Shown here piece by piece: positions 4,889 to 12,695 of a stretch of DNA of 19,256 bases (positions are counted from its first letter, which is position 1; every line of letters starts with the position of its first letter). A program made the translations under genes and the position numbers. The stretch comes from an uncultured Collinsella sp. Lineage in GTDB: Bacteria; Actinomycetota; Coriobacteriia; Coriobacteriales; Coriobacteriaceae. The stretch is taken from assembly GCA_902492545.1 (NCBI GenBank), contig CABULX010000033.1, positions 1-19,256 of the forward strand, read 5' to 3'. Under the pieces are notes generated by a model. It searched no databases, was not told the DNA's origin, and saw only the letters and a list, made by a program, of their open reading frames with translations.

Positions 4889-7462
4889 ATGCCGAGCAAA
4901 ATCGAAAAGAAGCAAGCCGCCGCAAAGCTGCGCAAACCGCCGCGCGACTTCTCATACACGCAAAACCGAGAGCTCAGCTGGCTACGCTTTGACAACCGCG
5001 TGCTCGACGAAGCCTTCGACGAAACCGTTCCGTTATTCGAGCGACTAAAGTTCGTCTCGATCTTCGAGTCCAACCTCGACGAGTTCCTTATGGTGCGCGT
5101 GGGCGGCCTGTCCGATCTGGCGGAGCTCAAAAAACAACCTGTCGACAACAAGAGCAATATGACCGCCTCCGAACAGGTCGATGCTGTCATGGCCGAAATG
5201 CCCGGGCTCCTTACCCGTTGGGAGTCCATCTTTAAGAGCATCGAGGGCAAGCTCGACACCTTGGGCGTTCACCGCGCCCGCATCGATTCGCTTACGCCCG
5301 AGGAGCGCACCTTTGTAACCCGCTACTTCCAGGCCTACGTGTCGCCGGTCATCTCGCCGCTGGTCATCGATCCTCGCCACCCCTTCCCCAACCTGCGCAA
5401 TGGCGCGCTCTATCTGGCCTGTGGTCTGGACGGCGCCACCGACGAGGAGAGCCTGCTGGGCCTTATCGAGATTCCCGCCTCGATGAACCGCGTGGTCGAG
5501 ATTCCCTCGCCCACCAGCACCTACTCCTACATCTTGCTTGAGGACGTCATCCTCGCCTGCCTGGACAGCTGCTTTGGCTCCTATAAGCCGCTGGATCGTG
5601 CGCTGATCCGCGTCACCCGCAACGCCGACATCGATCCGGACGGCGAGGGCGTCGAGGAGGAAGAGGACTACCGCCAGCACATGAAGCGCATTCTCAAGAA
5701 GCGCCTGCGCCTGCAGCCGGTAGTGCTCGCGGTCTCGGGGTCGCTCGAGAAGGCGACGCTCAAGACTATCCGCAAGGCGCTCGAGCTTTCGCGTCGCTCG
5801 GTCTTTACCTGCGATATCCCGCTCAACCTGGGCTACGTCTTTGGCATTGAGGGCAAGATTCCCGAGCACCTGCGCAACGAGCTGCTCTTTACGCCGTTTA
5901 AGCCGCAGCCCAACCCCACCATCGATATGACCCGCTCCATCCGCGAACAGGTGCTGCAGGGCGACAAGCTGCTCTTTTATCCCTACGAGGCCATGAACCC
6001 CTTCCTGGATCTGGTGCACGAGGCCGCCTACGACCCCGAGTGCATCTCGCTGCGCATCACGCTCTACCGCGTGGCCAAGCAGAGCCGCCTGTGCGAGTCG
6101 CTGATCGATGCTGCCGAGAACGGCAAAGAGGTCACGGTGCTCATGGAACTTCGTGCCCGCTTTGACGAGCAGAACAACATCGAGTGGGCCGAGCGTCTGG
6201 AAGAGGCGGGCTGCACCGTCATCTATGGTTCCGAGGGCTTTAAATGCCACTCAAAGATCTGCCAGCTCACCTACCGCGAGGGCATGGCGCTCACCCGCCT
6301 CACGCTTTTGGGCACCGGCAACTTTAACGAGAAGACGGCCAAACTCTACAGCGACTTTATGCTCATGACAGCCCATCCCGGCATCGGTGAAGACGCCAAC
6401 CTGTTCTTCCGCAATCTGTCGCTGGGCAACCTGCGCGGCGACTACCGCTTCCTGGGTGTGGCGCCCGTCGGACTGAAACCGCTCATCATGCGCGGGCTTG
6501 ACCGCGAGATCCAGCGCGCCCTTGCCGGCGAGCCCGCCCGCGTGTTCTTTAAGCTCAACTCGCTGACCGACCGCGAGGTCATCGACAAGATCGCCGAGGC
6601 ATCGTGTGCCGGCGTGCGCGTAGACATGATCATCCGCGGCATCTCGTGCCTCAAGCCCGGTATTCCGGGCAAGACCGAGAACGTGCATGTCCGCTCCATC
6701 GTCGGACGCTTTTTGGAGCACGCGCGCGTCTATGCTTTCGGCGTGGACTCGGACATGATTTACCTGAGCTCGGCAGACATGATGACGCGCAACACCGAGC
6801 ACCGCGTGGAGATCGCCTTCCCCGTGCTCGACCCCACCTGCCGCGCCCTAGTGCACGAGTACATGGGCATGCAGCTGCGGGACAACGTGAAGGCCCGCAG
6901 CCTCACGAGCGACGGCACCTGGGTTCCCGTGGAGTGTGCAGAGGGTGAGAAACCCTTCAACTCGCAGGAAGCTCTACTGGAGCGTGCCTATCGCAACGCC
7001 GAGGCCGCCGCGCAGCAGCGTGCGCAGGAGAAGGAACGTGTGGCCGAGGAGGCCATTCAGGCCGAGGTTGAACACGGGGCAGCTGCCAAACCGGAAGCGG
7101 TTGCAGCTCCCCCGGTGAATGAGCCCGAGGCTGCCGCAGAGACCGCCGTGGAGAAAGCGCCCGAGCCCGCTACCGCGACTCCGGAGCCCGCCGCCGAGGC
7201 AAAGCCCACCCCTGCTCCTAAGCCGCAGCCGACCACACCCGAGGTTCAGAAGGTCCAGGCGACTGTCATTGAGCCCGAGCCTGCACCTGCACCTCAGCCC
7301 GAGCCGCAGGTCACCAAGCCCGTATCCGAGACGAGCACCCGTCGCGATAAGCCCGCCGGCAAGACCAAGGCCATCGAGCGCCATCGCCCCGGTCGCGTGC
7401 GCATAGGCCTGGGCCTGATCGGCCTGGGTCTTAAGACGCTCATTACCGGCAAGACGAAATAG
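4889..7462 (+). CDS. ppk: Polyphosphate kinase with C-terminal extension
   Basis: The 857-aa enzyme polymerises the terminal phosphate of ATP into polyphosphate, reversibly. The N-terminal region carries the Ppk1 hallmark NRELSWLRFDNRVL. The phospholipase-D-like catalytic halves follow, with GFKCHSK (H454, the phosphorylated histidine by homology) and EHARVYAFG (H611). The Ppk1 core ends near residue 680. Ppk1 proteins are usually around 700 aa, so about 160 residues are extra: an Ala/Pro/Glu-rich low-complexity segment (roughly 690-815), then a basic Arg/Lys patch and a glycine/leucine-rich hydrophobic tail. I chose ATG 4889 because GGA lies nine bases upstream. ATG 4883 and GTG 4844 are in-frame alternatives. 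It is transcribed alone and ends at a strong terminator. Confidence 0.95.
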   Translation: MPSKIEKKQAAAKLRKPPRDFSYTQNRELSWLRFDNRVLDEAFDETVPLFERLKFVSIFESNLDEFLMVRVGGLSDLAELKKQPVDNKSNMTASEQVDAVMAEMPGLLTRWESIFKSIEGKLDTLGVHRARIDSLTPEERTFVTRYFQAYVSPVISPLVIDPRHPFPNLRNGALYLACGLDGATDEESLLGLIEIPASMNRVVEIPSPTSTYSYILLEDVILACLDSCFGSYKPLDRALIRVTRNADIDPDGEGVEEEEDYRQHMKRILKKRLRLQPVVLAVSGSLEKATLKTIRKALELSRRSVFTCDIPLNLGYVFGIEGKIPEHLRNELLFTPFKPQPNPTIDMTRSIREQVLQGDKLLFYPYEAMNPFLDLVHEAAYDPECISLRITLYRVAKQSRLCESLIDAAENGKEVTVLMELRARFDEQNNIEWAERLEEAGCTVIYGSEGFKCHSKICQLTYREGMALTRLTLLGTGNFNEKTAKLYSDFMLMTAHPGIGEDANLFFRNLSLGNLRGDYRFLGVAPVGLKPLIMRGLDREIQRALAGEPARVFFKLNSLTDREVIDKIAEASCAGVRVDMIIRGISCLKPGIPGKTENVHVRSIVGRFLEHARVYAFGVDSDMIYLSSADMMTRNTEHRVEIAFPVLDPTCRALVHEYMGMQLRDNVKARSLTSDGTWVPVECAEGEKPFNSQEALLERAYRNAEAAAQQRAQEKERVAEEAIQAEVEHGAAAKPEAVAAPPVNEPEAAAETAVEKAPEPATATPEPAAEAKPTPAPKPQPTTPEVQKVQATVIEPEPAPAPQPEPQVTKPVSETSTRRDKPAGKTKAIERHRPGRVRIGLGLIGLGLKTLITGKTK

Positions 7463-7485
7463 TCGTTTGTAGAAGCAGTTTGTAG

Positions 7486-7529
7486 AAGCGCCCCGCATTT
7501 GAGGAAAGCCTCGGATGCGGGGCGCTTTT
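7486..7529 (+). terminator. Terminator of ppk
   Basis: A long stem begins AAGCGCCCCGC and ends GCGGGGCGCTT, containing two G.U pairs, with loop AAAG and a short T-run. Just before it, GTTTGTAGAAGC is tandemly repeated (7465-7476 and 7478-7489), a small slippage duplication. Confidence 0.9.
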
Positions 7530-7532
7530 CCC

Positions 7533-7541
7533 TGCTACCAT
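7533..7541 (+). promoter_or_regulatory. Possible extended -10 of the methyltransferase gene
   Basis: TGCTACCAT right after the ppk terminator has the TGn extension and a TAnnnT hexamer. Transcription from it would begin around 7549, consistent with translation from ATG 7576. There is no clear -35 box. Confidence 0.25.
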
Positions 7542-7575
7542 GGTGCGAACAACAACGCGAATGACAGGCAGGAAT

Positions 7576-8889
7576 ATGAAGCTCACTATAGAATCGATGA
7601 CCTACGGCGCCGACGGTCTGGCGCACGCCGACAACGGCAAGGCCGTCTTTGTGCAGGGCGCCGTGGCAGGCGACACCGTCGAGGCCGAGGTCGTACAGGA
7701 CGGCAAGTCGTTCATGCGTGCCCGCACCACCGAGATTCTGGAGCCAAGCCCCGATCGCATTCAGCCTCCCTGCCCCTTCGTGGGCATCTGCGGCGGCTGC
7801 TCGTGGGGCAATCTCTCACGCACCGCTCAGCTTGCCGCCAAAGAGCAAAACCTGTGCTCCACGCTCGAGCGCATTGGCAAGTTCACCCCCGAGCAGGTCA
7901 ACGATCTTGTCCGGCCCATCCGCCACACCAAGGACGACTGGGGTTACCGCAATAAGATTGAGCTGGAGCCCACTCTCGTTAACGGCCGTGTTCGTCTTGG
8001 CATGCACGGCGTCGATCCCAGCGAGATCGTGACCGTCGATTCGTGCCCGCTGTTCGATAAGCGTTTTCCCAAGGCGCTCAAATCGGTCGTCGGCGCGCTC
8101 AACTATCTGAGCGGTAGCCACGACCTGGATCTGGAGCGCGTGGGCATTCGCGCTTCGCGCCGCACCAAGGCGCTCGAGGTCGCGCTTTGGACGCCCACAG
8201 GCTCCTTCCCGCGCTCACAGGTCTCGCGCGTTCTGGCAGATGCCGCACACCCCACGAGCGTAGTGCGTGTAATGAGCAAGGGCGAAAAGAAAGCCCGCCG
8301 TGTCTCCAAAGTCGAGATGCTCGCCGGCGAGGGCTCGTGGACCGAGAATATCGCCGAAGGCCAGATGCGCTTATCTGCCCCGTCGTTTTTCCAGGTCAAT
8401 ACCAAGGGCGCCGAGATTTTGATTGAGCTCGTTATGGACGCCCTCGACCCGCAGGAAGACGAGCTGGCCGTGGACCTATACTGCGGTGCCGGAACCTTTA
8501 CCCTGCCGCTCGCCCGCCGCTGCGACTTTGTTGCCGCCGTCGAAGCCTACGGTCCGGCCGTGCGCGACCTGCGCCGTAACCTCGAGATCAACAAGCTTGA
8601 TAACGTCGACGTCATTGGCGGAGACGCGGTGCGCGAGTTCCCCGACCAGGATGCCGATGTCCTGGTGGTCGACCCGCCACGCGCGGGCCTGGCGCCCGAG
8701 GCCATCGACCTCATCGCCAGCACGAGTGCTCGCGATGTCGCCTATGTGAGTTGTGATCCGGCCACCCTGGCACGCGACCTCAAGCGCTTTGTCGATGAAG
8801 GCACCTTCTCCCCCGTCAAGATCACACCGGTCGACCTGTTCCCGCAAACCTTCCACTGCGAAACCGTCGTCCACCTCAAGCGCAACTAG
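7576..8889 (+). CDS. rlmD: 23S rRNA (uracil-C5)-methyltransferase, RlmD/RumA family
   Basis: The 437-aa SAM-dependent enzyme belongs to the TrmA/RumA family, which makes 5-methyluridine in 23S rRNA. An N-terminal TRAM domain (about 1-58) precedes the iron-sulfur cysteines C66, C72, C75 (CPFVGICGGC) and C157 (DSCPLF). The C-terminal Rossmann domain shows YCGAGTFTLPLA (SAM binding), DPPRAGL, the catalytic YVSCDPATLARD (C393) and FHCETVVHL at the end. The exact uridine cannot be told from sequence, and single enzymes of Gram-positives can modify two sites (RlmCD). ATG 7576 follows GGCAGGA and starts exactly at the TRAM domain. Upstream in-frame ATGs at 7540 and 7561 are less likely because 7540 overlaps the probable -10 box. 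Confidence 0.92.
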   Translation: MKLTIESMTYGADGLAHADNGKAVFVQGAVAGDTVEAEVVQDGKSFMRARTTEILEPSPDRIQPPCPFVGICGGCSWGNLSRTAQLAAKEQNLCSTLERIGKFTPEQVNDLVRPIRHTKDDWGYRNKIELEPTLVNGRVRLGMHGVDPSEIVTVDSCPLFDKRFPKALKSVVGALNYLSGSHDLDLERVGIRASRRTKALEVALWTPTGSFPRSQVSRVLADAAHPTSVVRVMSKGEKKARRVSKVEMLAGEGSWTENIAEGQMRLSAPSFFQVNTKGAEILIELVMDALDPQEDELAVDLYCGAGTFTLPLARRCDFVAAVEAYGPAVRDLRRNLEINKLDNVDVIGGDAVREFPDQDADVLVVDPPRAGLAPEAIDLIASTSARDVAYVSCDPATLARDLKRFVDEGTFSPVKITPVDLFPQTFHCETVVHLKRN

Positions 8890-8924
8890 ACTGTTTGCCC
8901 AAGACCACGCCCGATGATTTTTCT

Positions 8925-8983
8925 GGGACGGGGATTAAATAATCAATTTGCACCGAATGATTATTTAATCCCCGTCCCTTTTT
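8925..8983 (+). terminator. Terminator of the methyltransferase gene (21-bp perfect stem)
   Basis: A GC-rich base (GGGACGGGG) followed by an AT-rich top gives a 21-bp stem with no mismatch (8925-8945 with 8958-8978), a 12-base loop and TTTTT. It is unusually long and perfect for an intrinsic terminator. Confidence 0.9.
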
Positions 8984-9003
8984 AAACATTGGGAAATCGA
9001 GCG

Positions 9004-9031
9004 TGGCAAGCGGAGGTCTTCGGGGTATAAG
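9004..9031 (+). promoter_or_regulatory. Possible promoter of the DJ-1/maf pair
   Basis: A weak TGGCAA (9004-9009) and TATAAG (9026-9031) are 16 bp apart, 37 bp before the start codon. The -10 match is good, the -35 poor. Confidence 0.3.
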
Positions 9032-9067
9032 ACGGCTAATTGTATGCCGTCTATGAAAGGAACCCTC

Positions 9068-9610
9068 ATGCCCAGCGTTGCCGTTCTCGCCGCCGATGGC
9101 TTTGAAACTATTGAATGCTTGACCATGGTCGATGTCATGCGTCGCGGCGGCGTGCGCGCCACGCTCGTCTCGATCATGCCCACGCGTGAGGTCGTAAGCT
9201 CGCTGCAGATCCCCGTGACCTGCGATGCGCTCTTTGATGAGATCGACTTTGACGAGTACGACTGCGTCGTGCTGCCCGGCGGCCTGCCCGGTGCCACCAA
9301 CCTGCGCGCCGATCAGCGCGTCTGCGACGTGGTCTGCGAGTTCGCCGCGACCAAGTACGTCGCCGCCATCTGCGCCGCCCCGTTTATCCTGGGCGAGCTC
9401 GACCTGCTCGAGGGACGCCATGCCACGTGCTTCCCTGGCTTTGAGAAAAGCTTCCCCGAAGGCGCCTATACCGGCGAGAAGGTTACGCAAGACGGCAACA
9501 TCATCACCGCCAGCGGCATGGCCCAGTCGCTCCCCTTTGCGCTTGAGCTGCTGCGCACGCTCGCCGGCGACAAGGCCGTCGAGAAGGTCGCCGAGGGCAT
9601 CCAACTATGA
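9068..9610 (+). CDS. DJ-1/PfpI family protein
   Basis: The 180-aa single-domain protein is of the DJ-1/ThiJ/PfpI superfamily, probably cytoplasmic. The nucleophile-elbow cysteine is C102 in AAICAAP. The acidic partner aligned with human DJ-1 E18 is E16 (GFETIE), and VDVMRRGG closely follows the DJ-1 N-terminus. The position corresponding to DJ-1 H126 appears to be Phe. Bacterial members have been linked to glyoxal detoxification, protein or nucleotide repair and chaperone activity, and the sequence does not choose between these. ATG 9068 has AAAGGA seven bases upstream. The earlier ATG 9044 has no such site. It overlaps maf by four bases (ATGA), so the two are translationally coupled. Confidence 0.9.
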   Translation: MPSVAVLAADGFETIECLTMVDVMRRGGVRATLVSIMPTREVVSSLQIPVTCDALFDEIDFDEYDCVVLPGGLPGATNLRADQRVCDVVCEFAATKYVAAICAAPFILGELDLLEGRHATCFPGFEKSFPEGAYTGEKVTQDGNIITASGMAQSLPFALELLRTLAGDKAVEKVAEGIQL

Positions 9611-10188
9611 TTTTGGCTTCGCAATCGCCGCGCCGCATCGAGTTGATGCGCGAGGCAGGCTACAACATTCGCGTGATTCCCGCGGATATCGACGAAACGC
9701 CCTTTGATGGCGAGGCCCCGCTCACGCTTGTCGAGCGCTTGGCACGCGCCAAGGCGGCTGCCGTTGCTGCCGAGTATGCCGAACCCAATGAGCTGACGGT
9801 CGCGGCCGACACCATCGTCACCTTTGACGGCAAGATTCTGGGCAAGCCAGCAACCGAGGACGAGGCGCGCACCATGCTCCGTGAGCTTTCGGGCCGCACG
9901 CACCAGGTCGCAACCGGCGTCTGCATCGTTAAGGCAGGCGATACGGCCGCCCCGCATGCCGCCGAAAGCCTGTCCTTTGTCGATGTGACCGACGTGACGT
10001 TCTACGAGCTCACCGACGAGCAGATCGAGCACTACGTCGCCTCGGGTGAGCCCATGGACAAGGCCGGCGCCTACGGCATTCAGGGCACAGGAGGACGCAT
10101 GCTCGTGCACGATATTTCGGGCGACTTCTATAACGTGGTGGGCCTACCCATCGCCCGCGTCGCGCGCGCGATTCAAAAACTCTCGTAA
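9607..10188 (+). CDS. maf: Maf-type nucleoside triphosphate pyrophosphatase
   Basis: The 193-aa protein hydrolyses non-canonical or excess nucleoside triphosphates to monophosphates. Family motifs are ASQSPRR at residues 4-10, AADTIV with the catalytic-type D68, GKP, SGRTHQV, and GEPMDKAGAYGIQG near the C-terminus. The last motif is typical of the dTTP/UTP-directed (YhdE) branch rather than the m7GTP branch. The start codon lies inside the stop of the DJ-1 gene (ATGA). The two form a small damage-control operon. Length is normal for the family. Confidence 0.95.
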   Translation: MILASQSPRRIELMREAGYNIRVIPADIDETPFDGEAPLTLVERLARAKAAAVAAEYAEPNELTVAADTIVTFDGKILGKPATEDEARTMLRELSGRTHQVATGVCIVKAGDTAAPHAAESLSFVDVTDVTFYELTDEQIEHYVASGEPMDKAGAYGIQGTGGRMLVHDISGDFYNVVGLPIARVARAIQKLS

Positions 10189-10196
10189 TTGCATCT

Positions 10197-10227
10197 GGCG
10201 CTGGGTATCCCCCGGCGCCTACAATTT
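10197..10227 (+). terminator. Weak terminator or promoter region between maf and the P1 peptidase
   Basis: GGCGCTGGG (10197-10205) pairs with the GC-rich segment ending at 10219, one G.U pair included. Only TTTT follows at 10225-10228. The same place contains TACAAT (10220-10225), a good -10 hexamer for the next gene. Either or both roles are possible. Confidence 0.4.
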
Positions 10228-10289
10228 TGGCGTACCGTACGGATCCCGACCGGGCACAAGGCGCGGCGGAAAACCGATAGGAGTTAAAC

Positions 10290-11291
10290 ATGGATACACT
10301 GCTCGAGGCCATTGACGTCTGCGATGTCGATGGCTTTTGCTATGGCAACTATACGGACGAGGAGGCCGGCACCGGTTGCACCGTAATCGTGGCACCCGAA
10401 GGCGCCACCGGCGGCGTTGACGTTCGCGGCGGTGCCCCAGCATCGCGCGAAACCGACCTGCTGCGACCCGAGAACACCGTCGACAAGGTCCACGCCGTCT
10501 GCCTTTCAGGTGGATCGGCCTTTGGCCTCGAGGCTGCAAGCGGCGTCGCTCGCGAGCTTGAGAGCCGCGGCATCGGCCTTCCCGTCGGCCCCACGCAGGT
10601 GCCTATCGTGTGCTCCAGCTGTATCTTCGACCTCGCCTTTGGTAACCCCACCGTTCGCCCCGACATTGAGGCCGGCATCGCCGCGGTGCGCGAAGCACTC
10701 GACAACACCCCCACCAAGCTCGAACAGGGCAACGTGGGCGCCGGCACGGGTGCCACCGTCGGAAAGCTCATGGGCCCCGCCACCTGCATGAAGGCCGGCC
10801 TTGGCGCTGCCGCCGTGGCGCTCGGTCCCGTTAAGGTAGGCGCCGTGGTTTCGGTCAACGCCTGCGGCAACGTGGTCGACCCCTTCACCGGCGAGTGGGT
10901 CGCCGGTATGCGCGCCGCAGCCGATAGTGACCAGATCGTCGACATGGAACTCGCAGCCTTTGCCGCCGCCGGATCCATGCAGATGCCGCTCGACCGCACC
11001 AACACCACCATCAGCTGCATCGTCACCAACGTGGAACTCACTAAGGCACAAGCCACCAAGGTCTCCCAGATGGCCGCAGACGCCTACGCCCACGCCATCC
11101 GTCCCACGCACACCACCAACGACGGCGACACTATCTACACCCTCGCCAGCGGCAAACTAGGCGCCCAGGCAAGCGCCGCCGTTCCCCTAGACTTACTGGG
11201 TATGCTCGCCGTAAGGGCCCTACAGACCGCCATCGTAAACGGAGCCAAAACCGCCAAAACCTCCCACGGCATCCCCGGCGCCGCGAAGTAG
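10290..11291 (+). CDS. P1-family (S58) self-processing peptidase, DmpA/NylC-like
   Basis: The 333-aa N-terminal-nucleophile hydrolase is related to aminopeptidase DmpA and nylon-oligomer hydrolase NylC. The family's GSAFGLEAASGV segment (near residue 75) and the QGNVGAGTGATVGK loop (about 146-159) are present. DRTNTTISCIVTN holds the expected autocleavage point N238/T239, which would release a C-terminal chain starting with the catalytic Thr. There is no signal peptide, so it is probably cytoplasmic. The natural substrate of gut members is unknown. TAGGAG lies seven bases before ATG 10290. It is a single gene, and its stop is 13 bp from a large nested palindrome. Confidence 0.9.
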   Translation: MDTLLEAIDVCDVDGFCYGNYTDEEAGTGCTVIVAPEGATGGVDVRGGAPASRETDLLRPENTVDKVHAVCLSGGSAFGLEAASGVARELESRGIGLPVGPTQVPIVCSSCIFDLAFGNPTVRPDIEAGIAAVREALDNTPTKLEQGNVGAGTGATVGKLMGPATCMKAGLGAAAVALGPVKVGAVVSVNACGNVVDPFTGEWVAGMRAAADSDQIVDMELAAFAAAGSMQMPLDRTNTTISCIVTNVELTKAQATKVSQMAADAYAHAIRPTHTTNDGDTIYTLASGKLGAQASAAVPLDLLGMLAVRALQTAIVNGAKTAKTSHGIPGAAK

Positions 11292-11303
11292 CCTAACCTG
11301 ACC

Positions 11304-11428
11304 GGTTACCCGGTGGGGCTTGGTTATGTTTGCTGCTCTACAGTCCTGGCTCGCACGAAGAACACATTAAGTGTTCTTCGGCTCGTGCGGAACTCGCGAC
11401 AAACATAACCAAGCCCCACCGGGCAACC
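11304..11428 (+). repeat. Nested palindromic element E1
   Basis: Outer arms of 29 bp (11304-11332 with 11400-11428, one A.C mismatch) enclose a 55-nt core (11340-11394) that contains a 10-bp hairpin with loop ATTAA (11356-11380). The core begins ACAGTCCTGG and ends GTGCGGAACT. It begins 12 bp after the P1 peptidase stop and is read in the same direction. No T-run follows. The core is shared with the element at 11522-11631 and the outer arms are not. Confidence 0.9.
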
Positions 11429-11475
11429 TACCAACCAGATTCTTTTCAGCCCAGGCCCCTGTGTACCGCGCGTCG

Positions 11476-11684
11476 AAGATCTTCAAATTCAGGCAGCCTG
11501 ACAATCGATTCTTATAGCAGAGGCCCCTTGGCCTTTAGTTTGATACAAGTTCCGCACGAGCCGGAAAGCACTTAATGTGCTTTCCGTGCGAGCAGGACTG
11601 TTCGCAGTAGCAAACTAAAGGCCAAGGGGCCCAGTCAACCTATCAGCAGCGATTACTCAACAGTTAGTTGAATTTGAAGATCTT
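11476..11684. repeat. Long imperfect inverted repeat around E2, including the glycosyltransferase tail
   Basis: AAGATCTTCAAATTCA at 11476-11491 is the exact reverse complement of 11669-11684, which encodes the last residues of the glycosyltransferase. Moving inwards, both sides carry a related, decayed stretch (TGACAATCG against TGAGTAATCG, both ending CTnATAG) and then the perfect 21-bp arms of E2. The whole looks like an inverted duplication of the gene's 3' end. Confidence 0.6.
11522..11631 (-). repeat. Nested palindromic element E2
   Basis: Perfect 21-bp outer arms (11522-11542 with 11611-11631) enclose a 54-nt core (11548-11601) that, read on the minus strand, matches the E1 core: same start ACAGTCCTG, same loop ATTAA, same end GGCTCGTGCGGAACT. 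Three base pairs of the 10-bp inner stem differ from E1 by compensatory double changes. It begins 32 bp beyond the glycosyltransferase stop, in that gene's direction. There is no T-run. Confidence 0.9.
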
Positions 11685-12695
11685 AGAGGCAAGACGGTAT
11701 AGGCCGAGCGTGGTTTTGTCTCCGGCCCGTCCGCGCAGATTGGTGAAGAACCCGACCACGCCGTAGCGGGCACGACGATACATGCGCTCGTCGTAGGCCT
11801 TCAAATCATTCCACAGCATCTTTAGGCGCTCGTCGGCGCAATCTTCCTCGGAAAGCTTGGTGAGAACCGAGCAGATCGCCATCATCATGGTGAAGTAGCC
11901 CATCATGTACGAACGCAGACGCGACGACTCAACATCGCTGTACAAGTGGTACGACTCCATCATGATACGCGTAACACGGAACTGCTGGTCCAGACGCTTG
12001 ACCATCGTTGCCTCGTTGACGCTCTGACCTTCGCGACCGATAAAGTAGCGGTAGAGGTCGATGTCGGCGTAGTACATGGTCTTGCAACGCGGCAGCGGCA
12101 CGTAGGCGTAGATGTTGTCCACGTAGAACGTGTGTGCCGGCATAGGCAGATTCGACTCGCGCAGCACATCGGTGCGATAGCACAGGCTATGCATAAGCAG
12201 GTTCTGATCGGGACGGAAGTGTCCGATCTGGTCCCAAGAGAAAATCTTTTTGCGCGGCAGGGCAAACTTGTAGCCAATCGCGGTATGCGTGCCCTCGTAA
12301 ACCTTCTCGTACACGTAGTTCGAGATAAACAGGTCAACGCGCTGGTCGCGCTCCTCAAAGCCACGCAGAATCGACAGCATGGTCGAAAGGGCAGCGCCGT
12401 CAAGCCAGTCGTCCGAATCAACAACCTTGTAGTAGGTGCCCTGCGCCTCGCGCAGACCCGAAAGGACGGCAATACCGTGACCGCCGTTCTCCTGGTGCAC
12501 CGCGCGGATGATTCCAGGATAACGGGCCTCCCACTCGTCGGCCTTGGCGGCCGTCTCGTCCTTGGAGCCGTCGTCCACCACGATAATCTCGATATCGGTG
12601 GCGTAATTGCTCCCCTCCAAGATGGAGGTGATGCAATGGTCCATGTCCTTGGCGGCGTTATACGAGGGAATACCGAATGTTATGACTTTATGCAT
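11664..12695 (-). CDS. Family 2 glycosyltransferase
   Basis: The 343-aa GT-A fold sugar transferase starts with the typical VITFGIPSYN and carries VVDDGSKDET (39-48, nucleotide-sugar binding) and DSDDWLD (93-99, the DxD metal site). No membrane helix is evident, so it probably works at the inner face of the membrane. Its start overlaps the end of glf by eight bases, so the two are translationally coupled and it may use the UDP-galactofuranose that Glf makes. The acceptor cannot be inferred. ATG 12713 would add six residues. Neither start has a good ribosome binding site, which fits reinitiation after glf. The last codons are part of a long inverted repeat. Confidence 0.9.
   Translation of the reverse strand: MHKVITFGIPSYNAAKDMDHCITSILEGSNYATDIEIIVVDDGSKDETAAKADEWEARYPGIIRAVHQENGGHGIAVLSGLREAQGTYYKVVDSDDWLDGAALSTMLSILRGFEERDQRVDLFISNYVYEKVYEGTHTAIGYKFALPRKKIFSWDQIGHFRPDQNLLMHSLCYRTDVLRESNLPMPAHTFYVDNIYAYVPLPRCKTMYYADIDLYRYFIGREGQSVNEATMVKRLDQQFRVTRIMMESYHLYSDVESSRLRSYMMGYFTMMMAICSVLTKLSEEDCADERLKMLWNDLKAYDERMYRRARYGVVGFFTNLRGRAGDKTTLGLYRLASKIFKFN

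Noticed and set aside
5045..6250. Large minus-strand frame inside ppk
   Set aside because: It is a shadow of the Ppk reading frame, with no start signal and no recognisable domains.
11304..11631. CRISPR or tandem repeat array between the convergent genes
   Set aside because: There are only two copies, in inverted orientation, each internally palindromic, with no regular spacers.
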